A DNA stretch of 64,000 bases, taken from Pseudomonas fluorescens. GTDB taxonomy: Bacteria > Pseudomonadota > Gammaproteobacteria > Pseudomonadales > Pseudomonadaceae. A model generated the notes under the pieces. It was not told the origin of the DNA and ran no database searches. It saw nothing but the letters and a program-made list of their open reading frames with translations. The stretch spans positions 3,039,001-3,103,000 of the forward strand of contig NZ_CP015637.1 in NCBI RefSeq assembly GCF_001708445.1. The letters run 5' to 3'. Both the position numbers and the translations under genes were made by a program. This document shows, one piece after another, positions 9,306 to 19,089 of the stretch. Numbering within the stretch: the first letter of the stretch is position 1; each line of letters opens with the position of its first letter.

Positions 9306-9345
9306 AAAAAAGCCTGGCGCTGTTACGACAGGGCCAGGCTTCTTT
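9306..9345 (-). terminator. Terminator of the 116-residue lipoprotein gene
   Basis: Arms AGCCTGGC / GCCAGGCT at 9311-9318 and 9333-9340, with a run of T on the reverse strand. Confidence 0.75.
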
Positions 9346-9378
9346 TATCGGATTCAAGGGGCGGCGGGTTCACGCGGC

Positions 9379-9729
9379 TTAGCCGGAAATGCACTCTTCA
9401 CCGGCCTTCTTGACGTCACCCGGACGGATAGGCACGTTGGACATGCTCTCGTAGAGCTTGATGCTGCTGCCACTGGAACGCTCTTCGATCTCGAAAATCG
9501 CAGAAGGGTCGGCGGAGAACTTCTGTGGCACGATGACTTGTACCCCCTCCTTATGAGGTTCGATCTGCGGCGGCCGGCGCGTCGTGGACAGTTTGCGCAC
9601 CACACAGGCAGCATATTCCTGTGGTTTCTTCCCGGATATAACCGCCAACGTCGGCGGGGTCTGCTTGATGTCTGCAACCGAAGCACACCCACCTAGCGCC
9701 AGGGCCAGAACCAACACACTCCACTTCAT
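9379..9729 (-). CDS. Small lipoprotein
   Basis: A 116-residue precursor with lipobox LGGC at residues 12-15, so the mature N-terminus should be Cys15. The soluble part contains CVVRKL, then a basic Pro-rich bend (RRPPQIEPHK) and a stretch IFEIEERSSGSSIKLYES that reads as a beta hairpin; a second Cys near the end (EECISG) may pair with CVV. I do not recognise the family. It is a single-gene unit with its own terminator. Confidence 0.72.
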   Translation of the reverse strand: MKWSVLVLALALGGCASVADIKQTPPTLAVISGKKPQEYAACVVRKLSTTRRPPQIEPHKEGVQVIVPQKFSADPSAIFEIEERSSGSSIKLYESMSNVPIRPGDVKKAGEECISG

Positions 9730-9941
9730 AAAAAACCTCCGATAAAGACCCTACGACAGCGGGGATGGTAATTTTCTCCCGCCAAAGTAGGATTTATCCC
9801 TGATAACTCGGTAGATAACTGTTTTAAATTGTCAAAGTCGTCGACGACGGCCCGATAATAAACGCGCTGGGGCTGATAAACTCCATCTTAACCTACGTAT
9901 CGTTCTGATTTTTCAGAAAAAGCCCTTCTGGAGACACCCCC

Positions 9942-10244
9942 ATGAAATTCATCCACCAGCGCGAGCACCTCAACGAAGGAGACATCGTTGTTATCGAATG
10001 CTCGCAAACCTGCAACATTCGCCTGATGAGCGACGCCAACTTTCGCAGCTTCAAAAATGGCGGGCGCCACACCTACCACGGCGGCGCTTTCGACAAATTC
10101 CCGGCAAAAATCACCGCGCCGAGCACCGGGTTCTGGAACATCACCCTGGACGTCGTGACCCGCCGCGCCATCAGCGTCACCCGTAAACCCACCTTGTCCC
10201 ACAAGATCCGCATCGTTCGTCGCACCAGCTCCAAACTGAGCTGA
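9942..10244 (+). CDS. DUF1883 protein
   Basis: A 100-residue protein whose whole length fits DUF1883: MKFIHQREHLNEGDIVVIECSQTC at the N-terminus, the NIRLMSD/NFRSF/GGRHTYHGGAFDKFP core, and the FWNITLDV strand. The family is a small beta-sandwich, sometimes found alone and sometimes fused to TIR or other signalling domains; here it stands alone and extends with a basic tail (KIRIVRRTSSK). GGAG lies 11 bases upstream of the ATG. The next gene follows after 26 bases on the same strand, so they are probably co-transcribed. Confidence 0.8.
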   Translation: MKFIHQREHLNEGDIVVIECSQTCNIRLMSDANFRSFKNGGRHTYHGGAFDKFPAKITAPSTGFWNITLDVVTRRAISVTRKPTLSHKIRIVRRTSSKLS

Positions 10245-10270
10245 TCCGGACTCTCGACAGGAAAGAAGCT

Positions 10271-10435
10271 GTGACTACCACCAAATACGTCATCAAGTAC
10301 AAGCTCAACGGCGAGCGTCGTTTTGAATTTGCCCAGTTGCACACCAACAGCGTTGAAGAAGCCAAGCAAGCCCTGGCAAAAATTCACGATGCCAACGACG
10401 AAATCACCGACATCAATGTGAGCAAGGCGCTGTAA
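10271..10435 (+). CDS. Short conserved protein with GTG start
   Basis: A 54-residue ORF starting GTG at 10271, with AGGAAAG seven bases upstream. The product begins TTTKYVIKYKLNGERRFE, then a helix HTNSVEEAKQALAKIHD and a closing strand ITDINVSKAL, a beta-beta-alpha-beta layout. Third-position GC is high. It sits between the DUF1883 gene and alkB, four bases before the alkB ATG, so it is probably translated as part of that operon. No function is known. Confidence 0.65.
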   Translation: MTTTKYVIKYKLNGERRFEFAQLHTNSVEEAKQALAKIHDANDEITDINVSKAL

Positions 10436-10439
10436 GGAC

Positions 10440-11105
10440 ATGACCGGCCCTACCGCTGACCTGTTTGCCGATGATGCGCTGCAACAACCGCAGAAGCGCG
10501 AGCAGATTGGCGAACAGTCCTACGTCCTCAGAGGTTATGCCCTGCCCTGGATTGAGCGCCTCCTACCCGAATTGCGCCGTGTACTGGCGCAATCGCCATT
10601 TCGCAAGATGGTCACCCCAGGCGGATTTACCATGTCGGCGGCCTTGAGCAGCTGCGGCGAATTGGGCTGGAACACGGATGCCAACGGCTACCGCTACAGC
10701 GCGCTGGACCCGCGCAACCAGCAGCCTTGGCCGGCACTGCCCGACGCGATGCGCCAACTGGCGGTGCAGGCGGCCGCGCAAGCCGGGTTCAACGACTTTG
10801 TGCCCGACGCCTGCCTGATCAACCGTTACGTGCCAGGGGCAAAGATGTCATTGCATCAGGACAAAAACGAGCGCCGCTACTCGGCGCCCGTCGTGAGTGT
10901 GTCCCTGGGGCTACCGGCGATCTTCCTGTTTGGTGGCCATGAACGCAGCGACAAGGCGCAAAAAGTCTCGTTGTTCCACGGCGATGTGGTGGTGTGGGGC
11001 GGTGTCGATCGCTTGCGTTTCCATGGGGTGATGCCGATCAAGGATGGCGTGCATCCCATCATGGGCCCGCAACGTATCAACCTGACCTTTCGCACCGCCG
11101 GCTGA
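10440..11105 (+). CDS. alkB: DNA oxidative demethylase AlkB
   Basis: A 221-residue Fe(II)/2-oxoglutarate dioxygenase that reverses 1-methyladenine and 3-methylcytosine damage. The iron ligands H139, D141 (LHQDKNE) and H195 (RFHGV) and the 2-oxoglutarate-binding arginines in the C-terminal QRINLTFR are all present. The substrate-lid region (TPGGFTMSAALSSCGELGW) is also typical. It begins four bases after the preceding short gene and is followed 75 bases later by ada, so alkylation repair genes are grouped here as in many gamma-proteobacteria, although the order differs from E. coli ada-alkB. Confidence 0.93.
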   Translation: MTGPTADLFADDALQQPQKREQIGEQSYVLRGYALPWIERLLPELRRVLAQSPFRKMVTPGGFTMSAALSSCGELGWNTDANGYRYSALDPRNQQPWPALPDAMRQLAVQAAAQAGFNDFVPDACLINRYVPGAKMSLHQDKNERRYSAPVVSVSLGLPAIFLFGGHERSDKAQKVSLFHGDVVVWGGVDRLRFHGVMPIKDGVHPIMGPQRINLTFRTAG

Positions 11106-11180
11106 TTTGACCGCAAGCTTCAGAGTGCCAGGCCGAGGCGTCCCGACTAATCTGGCGGTGACCCGTCAGGAGTGCAGGCA

Positions 11181-12233
11181 ATGATCAATCCACAAGACCC
11201 CCGCTGGGCAGCCATCCTGGCCCGTGACCCCGAGGCCGACGCGCTGTTTGTCTACGGCGTGAAGACCACCGGCGTGTATTGCCGCCCCAGCAGCGCTTCG
11301 CGTTTGCCGCGCCCGGAAAACGTCGAATTCTTTGACACCGCGCAACAGGCCGAAGCGGCAGGCTACCGGCCCAGCAAGCGTGCCGCCGGCGATCAGACGC
11401 TACGGGCCGCGCATCACGCCCGCCTGGTGGCCGACGCCTGCCGGCAGATCGAGCAGGCCGACACCGCGCCAGGCCTGCAGCAACTGGCCCAGCACGCCGG
11501 GTTGAGCCCCTTTCACTTCCACCGGGTATTCAAGTCCGTCACCGGCCTGACCCCGAAGGGCTACGCCAGCGCCCATCGCTCGCGCAAAATCCGCGATGGG
11601 CTCAAGGATCAGCGTTCGGTCACCGACGCCCTGTATGACGCCGGCTTCAACTCCAACAGCCGCTTCTATGAATCGGCCAATCAGTTACTCGGCATGACGC
11701 CAAGCGACTACAAGGGCGGCGGCACCAACAACACGATTCGTTTTGCCGTTGGCCAATGTTCGCTGGGCGCGATTCTGGTTGCGCAGAGTCATCGCGGCGT
11801 CTGCGCGATCCTGCTGGGCGACGACCCAGACAAGCTGGTACGCGACCTGCAGGATCAATTTCCTAAAGCCGACATCATCGGCGCCGATCGCGATTTCGAA
11901 CAATTGATCGCGCAAGTAGTGGGTTTTATCGAAGCGCCGGCCCTGGGCCTCGACCTGCCATTGGACCTGCGCGGCACGGCGTTCCAGGAACGGGTATGGC
12001 GGGCCTTGCGCGACATTCCGCCGGGCAGTACCGCCAGCTACGCGCAGATCGCCCAGCGGATTGGCGCGCCCCAGTCGTTTCGGGCGGTGGCCCAGGCCTG
12101 TGGGGCCAACAGCCTCGCGGTGGCCATTCCCTGCCACCGCGTGGTGCGCAGTGATGGCGAACTGTCGGGCTACCGCTGGGGCGTGGAGCGCAAGCGGCAA
12201 CTGCTGGAACGGGAAAGCCCGACAAAAGCCTGA
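11181..12233 (+). CDS. ada: Ada-type bifunctional regulator/O6-alkylguanine methyltransferase with degraded zinc site
   Basis: A 350-residue three-part protein: N-terminal Ada domain (1-75), AraC-type HTH (about 78-175) and C-terminal methyltransferase (about 185-345) with the acceptor C318 in IPCHRVVRS. In E. coli Ada, four cysteines (38, 42, 69, 72) hold zinc and C38 accepts methyl from phosphotriesters. Here only the first is kept (C34 in GVYCRPSS); the others read S38, S65 and A68 (RPSKRAA). Repair of O6-methylguanine should be intact. Methyl-triggered switching to an activator may be altered. AGGAG precedes the ATG at 11181, which I prefer to the in-frame GTG at 11172. Confidence 0.9.
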   Translation: MINPQDPRWAAILARDPEADALFVYGVKTTGVYCRPSSASRLPRPENVEFFDTAQQAEAAGYRPSKRAAGDQTLRAAHHARLVADACRQIEQADTAPGLQQLAQHAGLSPFHFHRVFKSVTGLTPKGYASAHRSRKIRDGLKDQRSVTDALYDAGFNSNSRFYESANQLLGMTPSDYKGGGTNNTIRFAVGQCSLGAILVAQSHRGVCAILLGDDPDKLVRDLQDQFPKADIIGADRDFEQLIAQVVGFIEAPALGLDLPLDLRGTAFQERVWRALRDIPPGSTASYAQIAQRIGAPQSFRAVAQACGANSLAVAIPCHRVVRSDGELSGYRWGVERKRQLLERESPTKA

Positions 12234-12434
12234 CGGATGCCGATGTAGGTCAACGCCAGGTCCTGCGCCAGGCAAGCCTCGACCTTGCCGGCCACTTCGC
12301 CCCGCAGATCTACGCCATCGACTGATGACCGCGCACGAAATACCCGCTTCGTCCAGTGAATAAAACAGACTGGCCGGGTGCCAAGGGCCCTGCTAAAACA
12401 GCGCACAGTCTTACTAACGCTGGAGACGCATCCT

Positions 12435-13493
12435 ATGAGCACCTGGCCAGACACCCGTATTCTCGACCTGTTGGGCATTGACGTGCCCATCATCCAGGCA
12501 CCCATGGCCGGTGCCACCACCCCGGCCATGGTCATTGCCGCCAACCAAGCCGGTGCGCTGGGCTCGATGCCTGCCGCGGCGCTGAGCACCGAGCAACTGC
12601 GCGAAGCTTTGGCCACTATCCGGCAGGGCAGCACGCGGCCGATCAACGTGAACTTTTTCTGCCATCAGCCGCCATTGGTCGACGACGAGCGTGACCGTCA
12701 ATGGAAGCATCTGCTGGAACCCTACTACCGCGAACTGGGCGCCGACTTCGATGCGCCGACTCCCGTGTCCAACCGTGCGCCGTTCGACGACGCGGCGTGC
12801 CAGGTCGTGGAAGCATTTCGCCCCGAGGTGGTGAGTTTTCACTTCGGCCTGCCGGAAAAAGCGTTGCTTGACCGGGTAAAAGCCACGGGGGCCAAGGTGC
12901 TTTCCTCGGCCACCACCGTCGAAGAAGCCGTGTGGCTGGAACAGCAGGGCTGCGATGCAATCATTGCCATGGGCCTTGAAGCGGGCGGGCACCGTGGGAT
13001 TTTCCTGAGCGACGACCTCAACACCCAGATTGGCTTGATGGCACTGGTGCCGCAGATTGTCGACGCGGTCAGCGTGCCGGTGATTGCGGCCGGGGGTATT
13101 GGTGACGCGCGTGGCATTGTGGCGGCGTTCGCCCTGGGTGCTTCTGCCGTGCAAATGGGCACCGCCTACCTGTTCACGCCCGAAGCGAACGTCAGTGCGT
13201 CCCACCATCATGCGTTACGTCATGCCCAGGCCAGCGAAACTGCACTGACCAACTTGTTCACCGGCCGACCGGCGCGTGGCATTGTCAACCGCGTCATGCG
13301 TGAACTGGGGGCGATCAACCCGCTGGCTCCGGCGTTTCCGCGGGCTGGTGGGGCCTTGATGCCACTCAAGGCCAAGGACGAAGCGGGCTTCAGCAACCTG
13401 TGGTCAGGCCAAGCGCTGCGGCTGGGCAAGGATATCGGAACCTTTGAGCTGACCCGCGAACTGGCCAGGCAAACCCTGGCGAAGCTCAAGTAG
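12435..13493 (+). CDS. Nitronate monooxygenase
   Basis: A 352-residue FMN-dependent TIM-barrel enzyme of the 2-nitropropane dioxygenase family, which oxidises alkyl nitronates. The N-terminal PIIQAPMAGATTPAMV motif, the central AIIAMGLEAGGHRG segment with the catalytic-base histidine, and the phosphate-binding AAGGIGDARGI are all present. Its size fits the class I enzymes. The ATG at 12435 has GGAGA upstream and starts at the family's usual point; the longer frame reaching 12378 lacks support. It is a single gene, likely in detoxification of nitro compounds. Confidence 0.85.
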   Translation: MSTWPDTRILDLLGIDVPIIQAPMAGATTPAMVIAANQAGALGSMPAAALSTEQLREALATIRQGSTRPINVNFFCHQPPLVDDERDRQWKHLLEPYYRELGADFDAPTPVSNRAPFDDAACQVVEAFRPEVVSFHFGLPEKALLDRVKATGAKVLSSATTVEEAVWLEQQGCDAIIAMGLEAGGHRGIFLSDDLNTQIGLMALVPQIVDAVSVPVIAAGGIGDARGIVAAFALGASAVQMGTAYLFTPEANVSASHHHALRHAQASETALTNLFTGRPARGIVNRVMRELGAINPLAPAFPRAGGALMPLKAKDEAGFSNLWSGQALRLGKDIGTFELTRELARQTLAKLK

Positions 13494-13534
13494 AAGCAGG
13501 CCTGTGGCAACTTTGCACTGTACCGGCAATGGCC

Positions 13535-13564
13535 AACCGCTATATATTCCCATACATAGCGGTT
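13535..13564. promoter_or_regulatory. ModE-like operator before modA
   Basis: Inverted repeat with arms AACCGCTATATA and TACATAGCGGTT around a TTCCCA centre, 48 bases before modA. The half-site CGCTATATA matches what is known of ModE boxes upstream of modABC in E. coli. No modE gene is present in the window. Confidence 0.65.
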
Positions 13565-13581
13565 AAGCCTTCAACCTATAA

Positions 13582-14379
<798 letters not shown>

Positions 14380-15060
14380 ATGCCACTTTCGAGTGCCGAT
14401 TTTTCCGCTATCTGGTTGACCGTCAAGCTGGCCTCACTGACCACTGTGATCCTGCTGGTCATCGGCACTCCGATTGCCCTGTGGCTGTCGCGCACCCGAT
14501 CCTGGTGGCGCGGCCCCATTGGTGCGATCGTCGCCCTGCCGCTGGTGCTGCCGCCCACGGTCATTGGCTTCTACCTGCTGTTAACCATGGGGCCCAATGG
14601 CTATTTCGGCCAGTTCACCCAATGGCTGGGCCTGGGCACCCTGACCTTCAGTTTCGCCGGGTTGGTGATCGGTTCAGTGATCTATTCCATGCCGTTTGTG
14701 GTGCAGCCGTTGCAAAACGCCTTCTCCGCCATCGGCACACGCCCGCTGGAAGTGGCTGCGACCTTGCGCGCCAATCCCTGGGACACGTTTTTCACGGTGA
14801 TCCTGCCCCTGGCACGCCCAGGATTCATCACCGCGTCGATTCTCGGTTTTGCCCATACCGTCGGTGAGTTCGGCGTGGTGCTGATGATCGGCGGCAATAT
14901 CCCGGACAAGACCCGGGTGGTCTCAGTGCAGATCTACGACCATGTCGAAGCGATGGAGTATGCCCAGGCCCATTGGCTGGCCGGTTCCATGGTGATCTTC
15001 GCGTTCCTTGTATTGCTGGCGCTCTACTCCAGCCGTAAAACCAAGATGGGCTGGAGTTGA
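14380..15060 (+). CDS. modB: Molybdate ABC transporter permease
   Basis: A 226-residue inner-membrane permease with five to six predicted helices. The cytoplasmic coupling loop ([25 protein letters not shown]) is the EAA motif that docks onto ModC. The first codon follows the modA stop directly, so translation is probably coupled. The C-terminus ends in a short basic tail and the stop overlaps the modC start region. Confidence 0.95.
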   Translation: MPLSSADFSAIWLTVKLASLTTVILLVIGTPIALWLSRTRSWWRGPIGAIVALPLVLPPTVIGFYLLLTMGPNGYFGQFTQWLGLGTLTFSFAGLVIGSVIYSMPFVVQPLQNAFSAIGTRPLEVAATLRANPWDTFFTVILPLARPGFITASILGFAHTVGEFGVVLMIGGNIPDKTRVVSVQIYDHVEAMEYAQAHWLAGSMVIFAFLVLLALYSSRKTKMGWS

Positions 15061-16145
15061 TGTCGATGATTAATGTGCGCCTGCATCTCAAGTACGCCGC
15101 GTTTGCGCTGGAGGTGGACCTGCATTTGCCCGGTCGCGGCGTGACAGCCCTGTACGGGCATTCGGGTTCCGGCAAGACCACCTGCCTGCGTTGCATCGCC
15201 GGGCTGGAGCGCGCCAAGGACGGGTTTGTCCAGGTCAACGATGAAATCTGGCAGGACAGCCGCAGCGGGCTGTTCGTGCCGCCGCATAAGCGCGCGCTGG
15301 GTTATGTGTTCCAGGAGGCGAGCCTGTTTGCGCATTTGTCCGTGCGGGCCAACCTGGAGTTCGGCCTCAAGCGCATCCCTCGCCAGGCGCGGCGCGTTGA
15401 CATGGCCCAGGCCACGGACTTATTGGGGATCGGGCATTTGCTCGAACGTCATCCCCAGCACCTGTCCGGGGGGGAACGCCAGCGCATTGGCATCGCCCGG
15501 GCATTACTGACCAGCCCCAAGTTACTGCTGATGGATGAACCGCTCGCGGCGCTCGACAGCAAACGCAAGGGCGAGATCCTGCCGTACCTGGAGCGCCTGC
15601 ATGACGAACTGGATATCCCGGTGCTCTATGTCAGCCACGCCCAGGACGAGGTGGCACGCCTGGCCGATCACATCGTATTACTCAGCGAAGGCAAAGCCTT
15701 GGCCAGTGGCCCCATCGGTGAAACCCTGGCTCGCCTGGACTTGCCCCTGGCGTTGGGCGACGACGCCGGCGTGGTGATCAGCGGCACCATCAGCGCCTAC
15801 GATGAACATTACCAATTGCTCACCCTGCAATTGCCCGGCAGCGCCTTGCGCATGCGTGTGGCCCATGCACCGCTCGCACTGGGCAAGGCCCTGCGGATCA
15901 AGGTGCAGGCGCGGGATGTCAGCCTCAGCCTGCAAGGCGAAGAACCCAGCAGCATCCTCAACCGCCTGCCGGTGACGGTTACCCAGGAAATTTCAGCGGA
16001 TAACAGCGCCCACGTGTTGGTGCGCCTGGATGCTGGCGGCACGCCGTTGCTGGCGCGGATCACCCGTTTCTCCCGCGACCAATTGCAACTGCACCCTGGG
16101 CAGATGCTATGGGCGCAGATCAAGGCGGTTGCCGTATTGGCATGA
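15060..16145 (+). CDS. modC: Molybdate ABC transporter ATPase
   Basis: A 361-residue ATPase. The nucleotide-binding domain has Walker [10 protein letters not shown], the signature [15 protein letters not shown] and Walker [13 protein letters not shown]. The C-terminal part (about 290-360) is a MOP-type molybdate-binding domain, as in E. coli ModC. The ATG at 15060 overlaps the modB stop by one base; an in-frame ATG at 15066 is better spaced from GGAG and may be the true start. Last gene of the modABC operon. Confidence 0.94.
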   Translation: MSMINVRLHLKYAAFALEVDLHLPGRGVTALYGHSGSGKTTCLRCIAGLERAKDGFVQVNDEIWQDSRSGLFVPPHKRALGYVFQEASLFAHLSVRANLEFGLKRIPRQARRVDMAQATDLLGIGHLLERHPQHLSGGERQRIGIARALLTSPKLLLMDEPLAALDSKRKGEILPYLERLHDELDIPVLYVSHAQDEVARLADHIVLLSEGKALASGPIGETLARLDLPLALGDDAGVVISGTISAYDEHYQLLTLQLPGSALRMRVAHAPLALGKALRIKVQARDVSLSLQGEEPSSILNRLPVTVTQEISADNSAHVLVRLDAGGTPLLARITRFSRDQLQLHPGQMLWAQIKAVAVLA

Positions 16146-16224
16146 CAAACCTTTTTGGCACGACCGCAAAACCCTGCGGTCAATCAGACATACCGGCCTG
16201 ACTGATTGCCAAGGACCCTGCGCC

Positions 16225-17274
16225 ATGCCCGATTCTGCCTTGCCCGCCGACCTGCCCCACGACCTGCATTATGTTGATGACACGCAGCCAGGCATTCGCC
16301 GTAAAAAGCTGCGTGGCAAATTTCAGTACTTTGATCCCCAGGGCAAGCGCATCACCGATCCCGAAGACATCAAGCGCCTGAACGCCCTGGCCGTACCGCC
16401 CGCCTATACCGATGTATGGATCTGCGCCGACCCGCGCGGCCATCTGCAAGCCACCGGCCGCGACGCGCGCGGACGCAAGCAGTACCGCTACCACGCACGC
16501 TGGCGTGAAGTACGCGACACTGACAAATACGCACGCCTGCAAGCGTTCGGCGAAGCCCTGCCCAAACTGCGCAAGCAGCTGCAAGCGCAACTCGCCGAAC
16601 CGGGGTTCACTCGGGAAAAGGTGCTGGCCACCGTGGTCATGCTGCTGGATGCCACATTGATTCGGGTCGGCAACACCCAATACGCCCGTGCCAACAAATC
16701 CTACGGGCTGACCACCCTGCGCAACCGGCATGTGGACATCAAGGGCAGCGAGATCCAGTTCCAGTTTCGCGGCAAGAGTGGTGTCGAGCATCAAGTCAGC
16801 GTCAAGGACCGACGCCTGGCTAGCGTGGTCAAGCGCTGCCTGGAGTTGCCGGGGCAGAACCTGTTCCAGTACCTGGACGAAGACGGTGAACGCCGCACGG
16901 TCAGCTCCCATGACGTCAACGCTTACCTGCACAGCCTCACCGGCGCCGACTTCACCGCCAAGGACTACCGCACCTGGGCCGGCACCGCCATGGCGCTGGC
17001 GGTCCTGCGCGAACTGGAGTGGCAACCGGAGTCCGACGCCAAACGCCATGTGGTGGCGATGGTCAAGGACGTCGCCAAGCAACTGGGCAACACGCCGGCG
17101 GTATGCCGCAAGTGTTATATCCACCCGGCGGTGCTTGAGCATTTCAGCCTCGGCCAGCTATCGAAACTGCCCAGGCCGCGGGTACGCAAGGGCCTGAAAG
17201 CCGAGGAAGTCGCGCTGGCGATGTTCCTGGAACAACTGGCTGCCGACTTGCCGGACAAGGCCAAGGTAGGCTAG
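16225..17274 (+). CDS. DNA topoisomerase IB (poxvirus type)
   Basis: A 349-residue type IB topoisomerase that relaxes supercoils by a 3'-phosphotyrosine intermediate. The N-terminal domain starts near YVDDTQPGIRRKKLRGKFQY. The catalytic domain contains GNTQYARANKSYGLTTLRNRHV with the first active-site Arg, the KDYRTWAGT motif with the second Arg, and the nucleophile Y298 in CRKCYIHPAVL. Bacterial members of this size are related to the vaccinia enzyme. The ATG at 16225 begins family homology; longer frames run into modC. It lies 80 bases after modC and is probably separately transcribed. Confidence 0.9.
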   Translation: MPDSALPADLPHDLHYVDDTQPGIRRKKLRGKFQYFDPQGKRITDPEDIKRLNALAVPPAYTDVWICADPRGHLQATGRDARGRKQYRYHARWREVRDTDKYARLQAFGEALPKLRKQLQAQLAEPGFTREKVLATVVMLLDATLIRVGNTQYARANKSYGLTTLRNRHVDIKGSEIQFQFRGKSGVEHQVSVKDRRLASVVKRCLELPGQNLFQYLDEDGERRTVSSHDVNAYLHSLTGADFTAKDYRTWAGTAMALAVLRELEWQPESDAKRHVVAMVKDVAKQLGNTPAVCRKCYIHPAVLEHFSLGQLSKLPRPRVRKGLKAEEVALAMFLEQLAADLPDKAKVG

Positions 17275-17397
17275 CCTCTGCCTCCCTTCCAACTCATGGG
17301 ACGACCGCCGACGTGAATCACTAAGCCTTCCAAAATGTATCTGCAACGAGCCGCCTGGCGCGCTTGTTGGCCTGTCGACATTTTTTTGGAGGTGCTG

Positions 17398-19020
17398 ATG
17401 ACTGACGTCAACCGGCTGCCCGTGCTTGTATCCCTGCAACACCTGTCCTTCCAGTTCGCCCATGGCGAAACCTTACTGGAAGACCTGAACCTGTCCATCG
17501 ATCACACCCCCACCGGGATAGTTGGCCGAAATGGCTGCGGCAAAAGCATCCTGGCGCAATTGATCGCCGGGGTTCTGCGCCCCTCCTCCGGGACACTCAA
17601 GGCATACGCCAGCGTGGCCTACGTCCCGCAGGCCCTGGCCATCCAGGCCGGAACAACTGTGGCCGATGTCACGGGCACCGCTCCAGTATTGGCCGCGCTT
17701 GCACGCATGACCCAAGGCCAGGGGCAAAGCGATGACCTGGAACTGATTGACGAGCGCTGGGACCTTGCCGAACGCCTGCGTACAGCCCTGGATGCAGCCG
17801 GACTGCACGGCCTCGACTTCAACGCCGCAGCCGATCGACTCAGCGGTGGCCAGTTGGCCAGAGTCGCGGTGATCGGCGCCCTGCTGGCGGCGCCGCAGTT
17901 GCTGGTACTGGACGAACCGACCAACCACCTCGACAGCGCCGGTCGCGAGTGGCTGCTGCAAGCGCTGCACGACTGGCGAGGCGGCCTGGTGGTGGTCAGC
18001 CATGATCGGCAACTGCTCGACAGCCTGGGCCGCATCATCGAACTGTCGCCCCTCGGCGCTCGTGTGTATGGCGGCAATTACCAGGCCTATCGTAAACAGC
18101 GCGACACCGAGCAACACGCCGCCGTCTCGGCCTGGGAACACGCCCGCCTGGAACGCAGCCGCGAGCGTCGGCGCCTGCAAAATGACCATGACAGCCTGCA
18201 GCGCAGCGCCGCCCGTTCACGCAAGCATGCCGAGACCGCCAACGTCGACCGCTTCACCAAGGCCCGCTGGAAAGGCGCGGCGACGCAAATCGTCAGCACG
18301 CTGCGCAGTGCCCATCAGGCCTGCAAGAACGAGCTGGATGCGCAGGTGCGCCACGCCTACGAACGGGTGGCGCAACAGACACCAACGTTGCTGGCCTTGC
18401 CGGATTCGGCAGTCCCCAATGGCCGGCAAGTCGTGGCCCTGGTCGAGGCCCGCCTGCCGTGGGTGGATCAGCCGGCGATCACGTTCAGCCTGGCGGGCCC
18501 CGTGCGCGTCGCCGTGCGTGGGCCGAACGGTTGCGGTAAATCCACCTTGCTCAAGCTGCTGGCGGCCCAATGGCAGCCGGTCAGTGGCGAATGCTCAGTG
18601 CCGGTCCCGTGTGCCTACATCGATCAGCACCTGGCATTGCTGGACGACCAGCGCTCCATCATCGAGCAACTCAACCTGCTCGACACACCGCTGGCGGAAG
18701 CCGACGTGCGCACCCGCCTAGCCCTGCTGCAACTGGATGCAGTGCGGGTGACACGACCGACGGGGCAACTCAGCGGCGGCGAACGCTTGAAGGCCGCGAT
18801 GGCGGTCGCCCTGTGGCGGCAAGTCCCGGCGCAACTGCTGTTATTGGACGAGCCGACCAATCACCTGGACCTGGAGTCGGTGCTCGCCTTCGAACAGGCG
18901 TTGAAAGGTTTTAATGGGGCGATCGTCGCGGTGTCACACGACGCAGCCTTTCTGCAGGCCATCGAGCCCACCCACTACTTGACCTGGCGAAACGATGGTT
19001 GGCGACTGGAGGGTGTCTGA
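17398..19020 (+). CDS. ABC-F family ATPase
   Basis: A 540-residue soluble protein with two ABC ATPase cassettes and no membrane segments. First cassette: GRNGCGKS, LSGGQLARVAV, LVLDEPTNHLD. Second: GPNGCGKST, LSGGERLKAAMAVA, LLLDEPTNHLDL. The linker between them (about 235-345) is rich in Arg/Gln and charged helix, as in the P-site tRNA interaction motif of ABC-F proteins, which act on ribosomes. It does not look like a dedicated antibiotic-resistance member. The ATG at 17398 has GGAGG upstream. It could equally be called Uup/YheS-like; which subgroup is uncertain. Confidence 0.88.
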   Translation: MTDVNRLPVLVSLQHLSFQFAHGETLLEDLNLSIDHTPTGIVGRNGCGKSILAQLIAGVLRPSSGTLKAYASVAYVPQALAIQAGTTVADVTGTAPVLAALARMTQGQGQSDDLELIDERWDLAERLRTALDAAGLHGLDFNAAADRLSGGQLARVAVIGALLAAPQLLVLDEPTNHLDSAGREWLLQALHDWRGGLVVVSHDRQLLDSLGRIIELSPLGARVYGGNYQAYRKQRDTEQHAAVSAWEHARLERSRERRRLQNDHDSLQRSAARSRKHAETANVDRFTKARWKGAATQIVSTLRSAHQACKNELDAQVRHAYERVAQQTPTLLALPDSAVPNGRQVVALVEARLPWVDQPAITFSLAGPVRVAVRGPNGCGKSTLLKLLAAQWQPVSGECSVPVPCAYIDQHLALLDDQRSIIEQLNLLDTPLAEADVRTRLALLQLDAVRVTRPTGQLSGGERLKAAMAVALWRQVPAQLLLLDEPTNHLDLESVLAFEQALKGFNGAIVAVSHDAAFLQAIEPTHYLTWRNDGWRLEGV

Positions 19021-19089
19021 GATCATTGCGCGGACGCACAAAGCGTCCTACGGTAGTGGCCGGATAATCTCACCGAGGAACCCGGCCCC

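Noticed and set aside
12170..12646. 158-residue reverse-strand frame between ada and the nitronate monooxygenase gene
   Set aside because: Most of it is antisense to the monooxygenase start; only a short part near 12200-12330 looks protein-like, and the forward frame there is as good.
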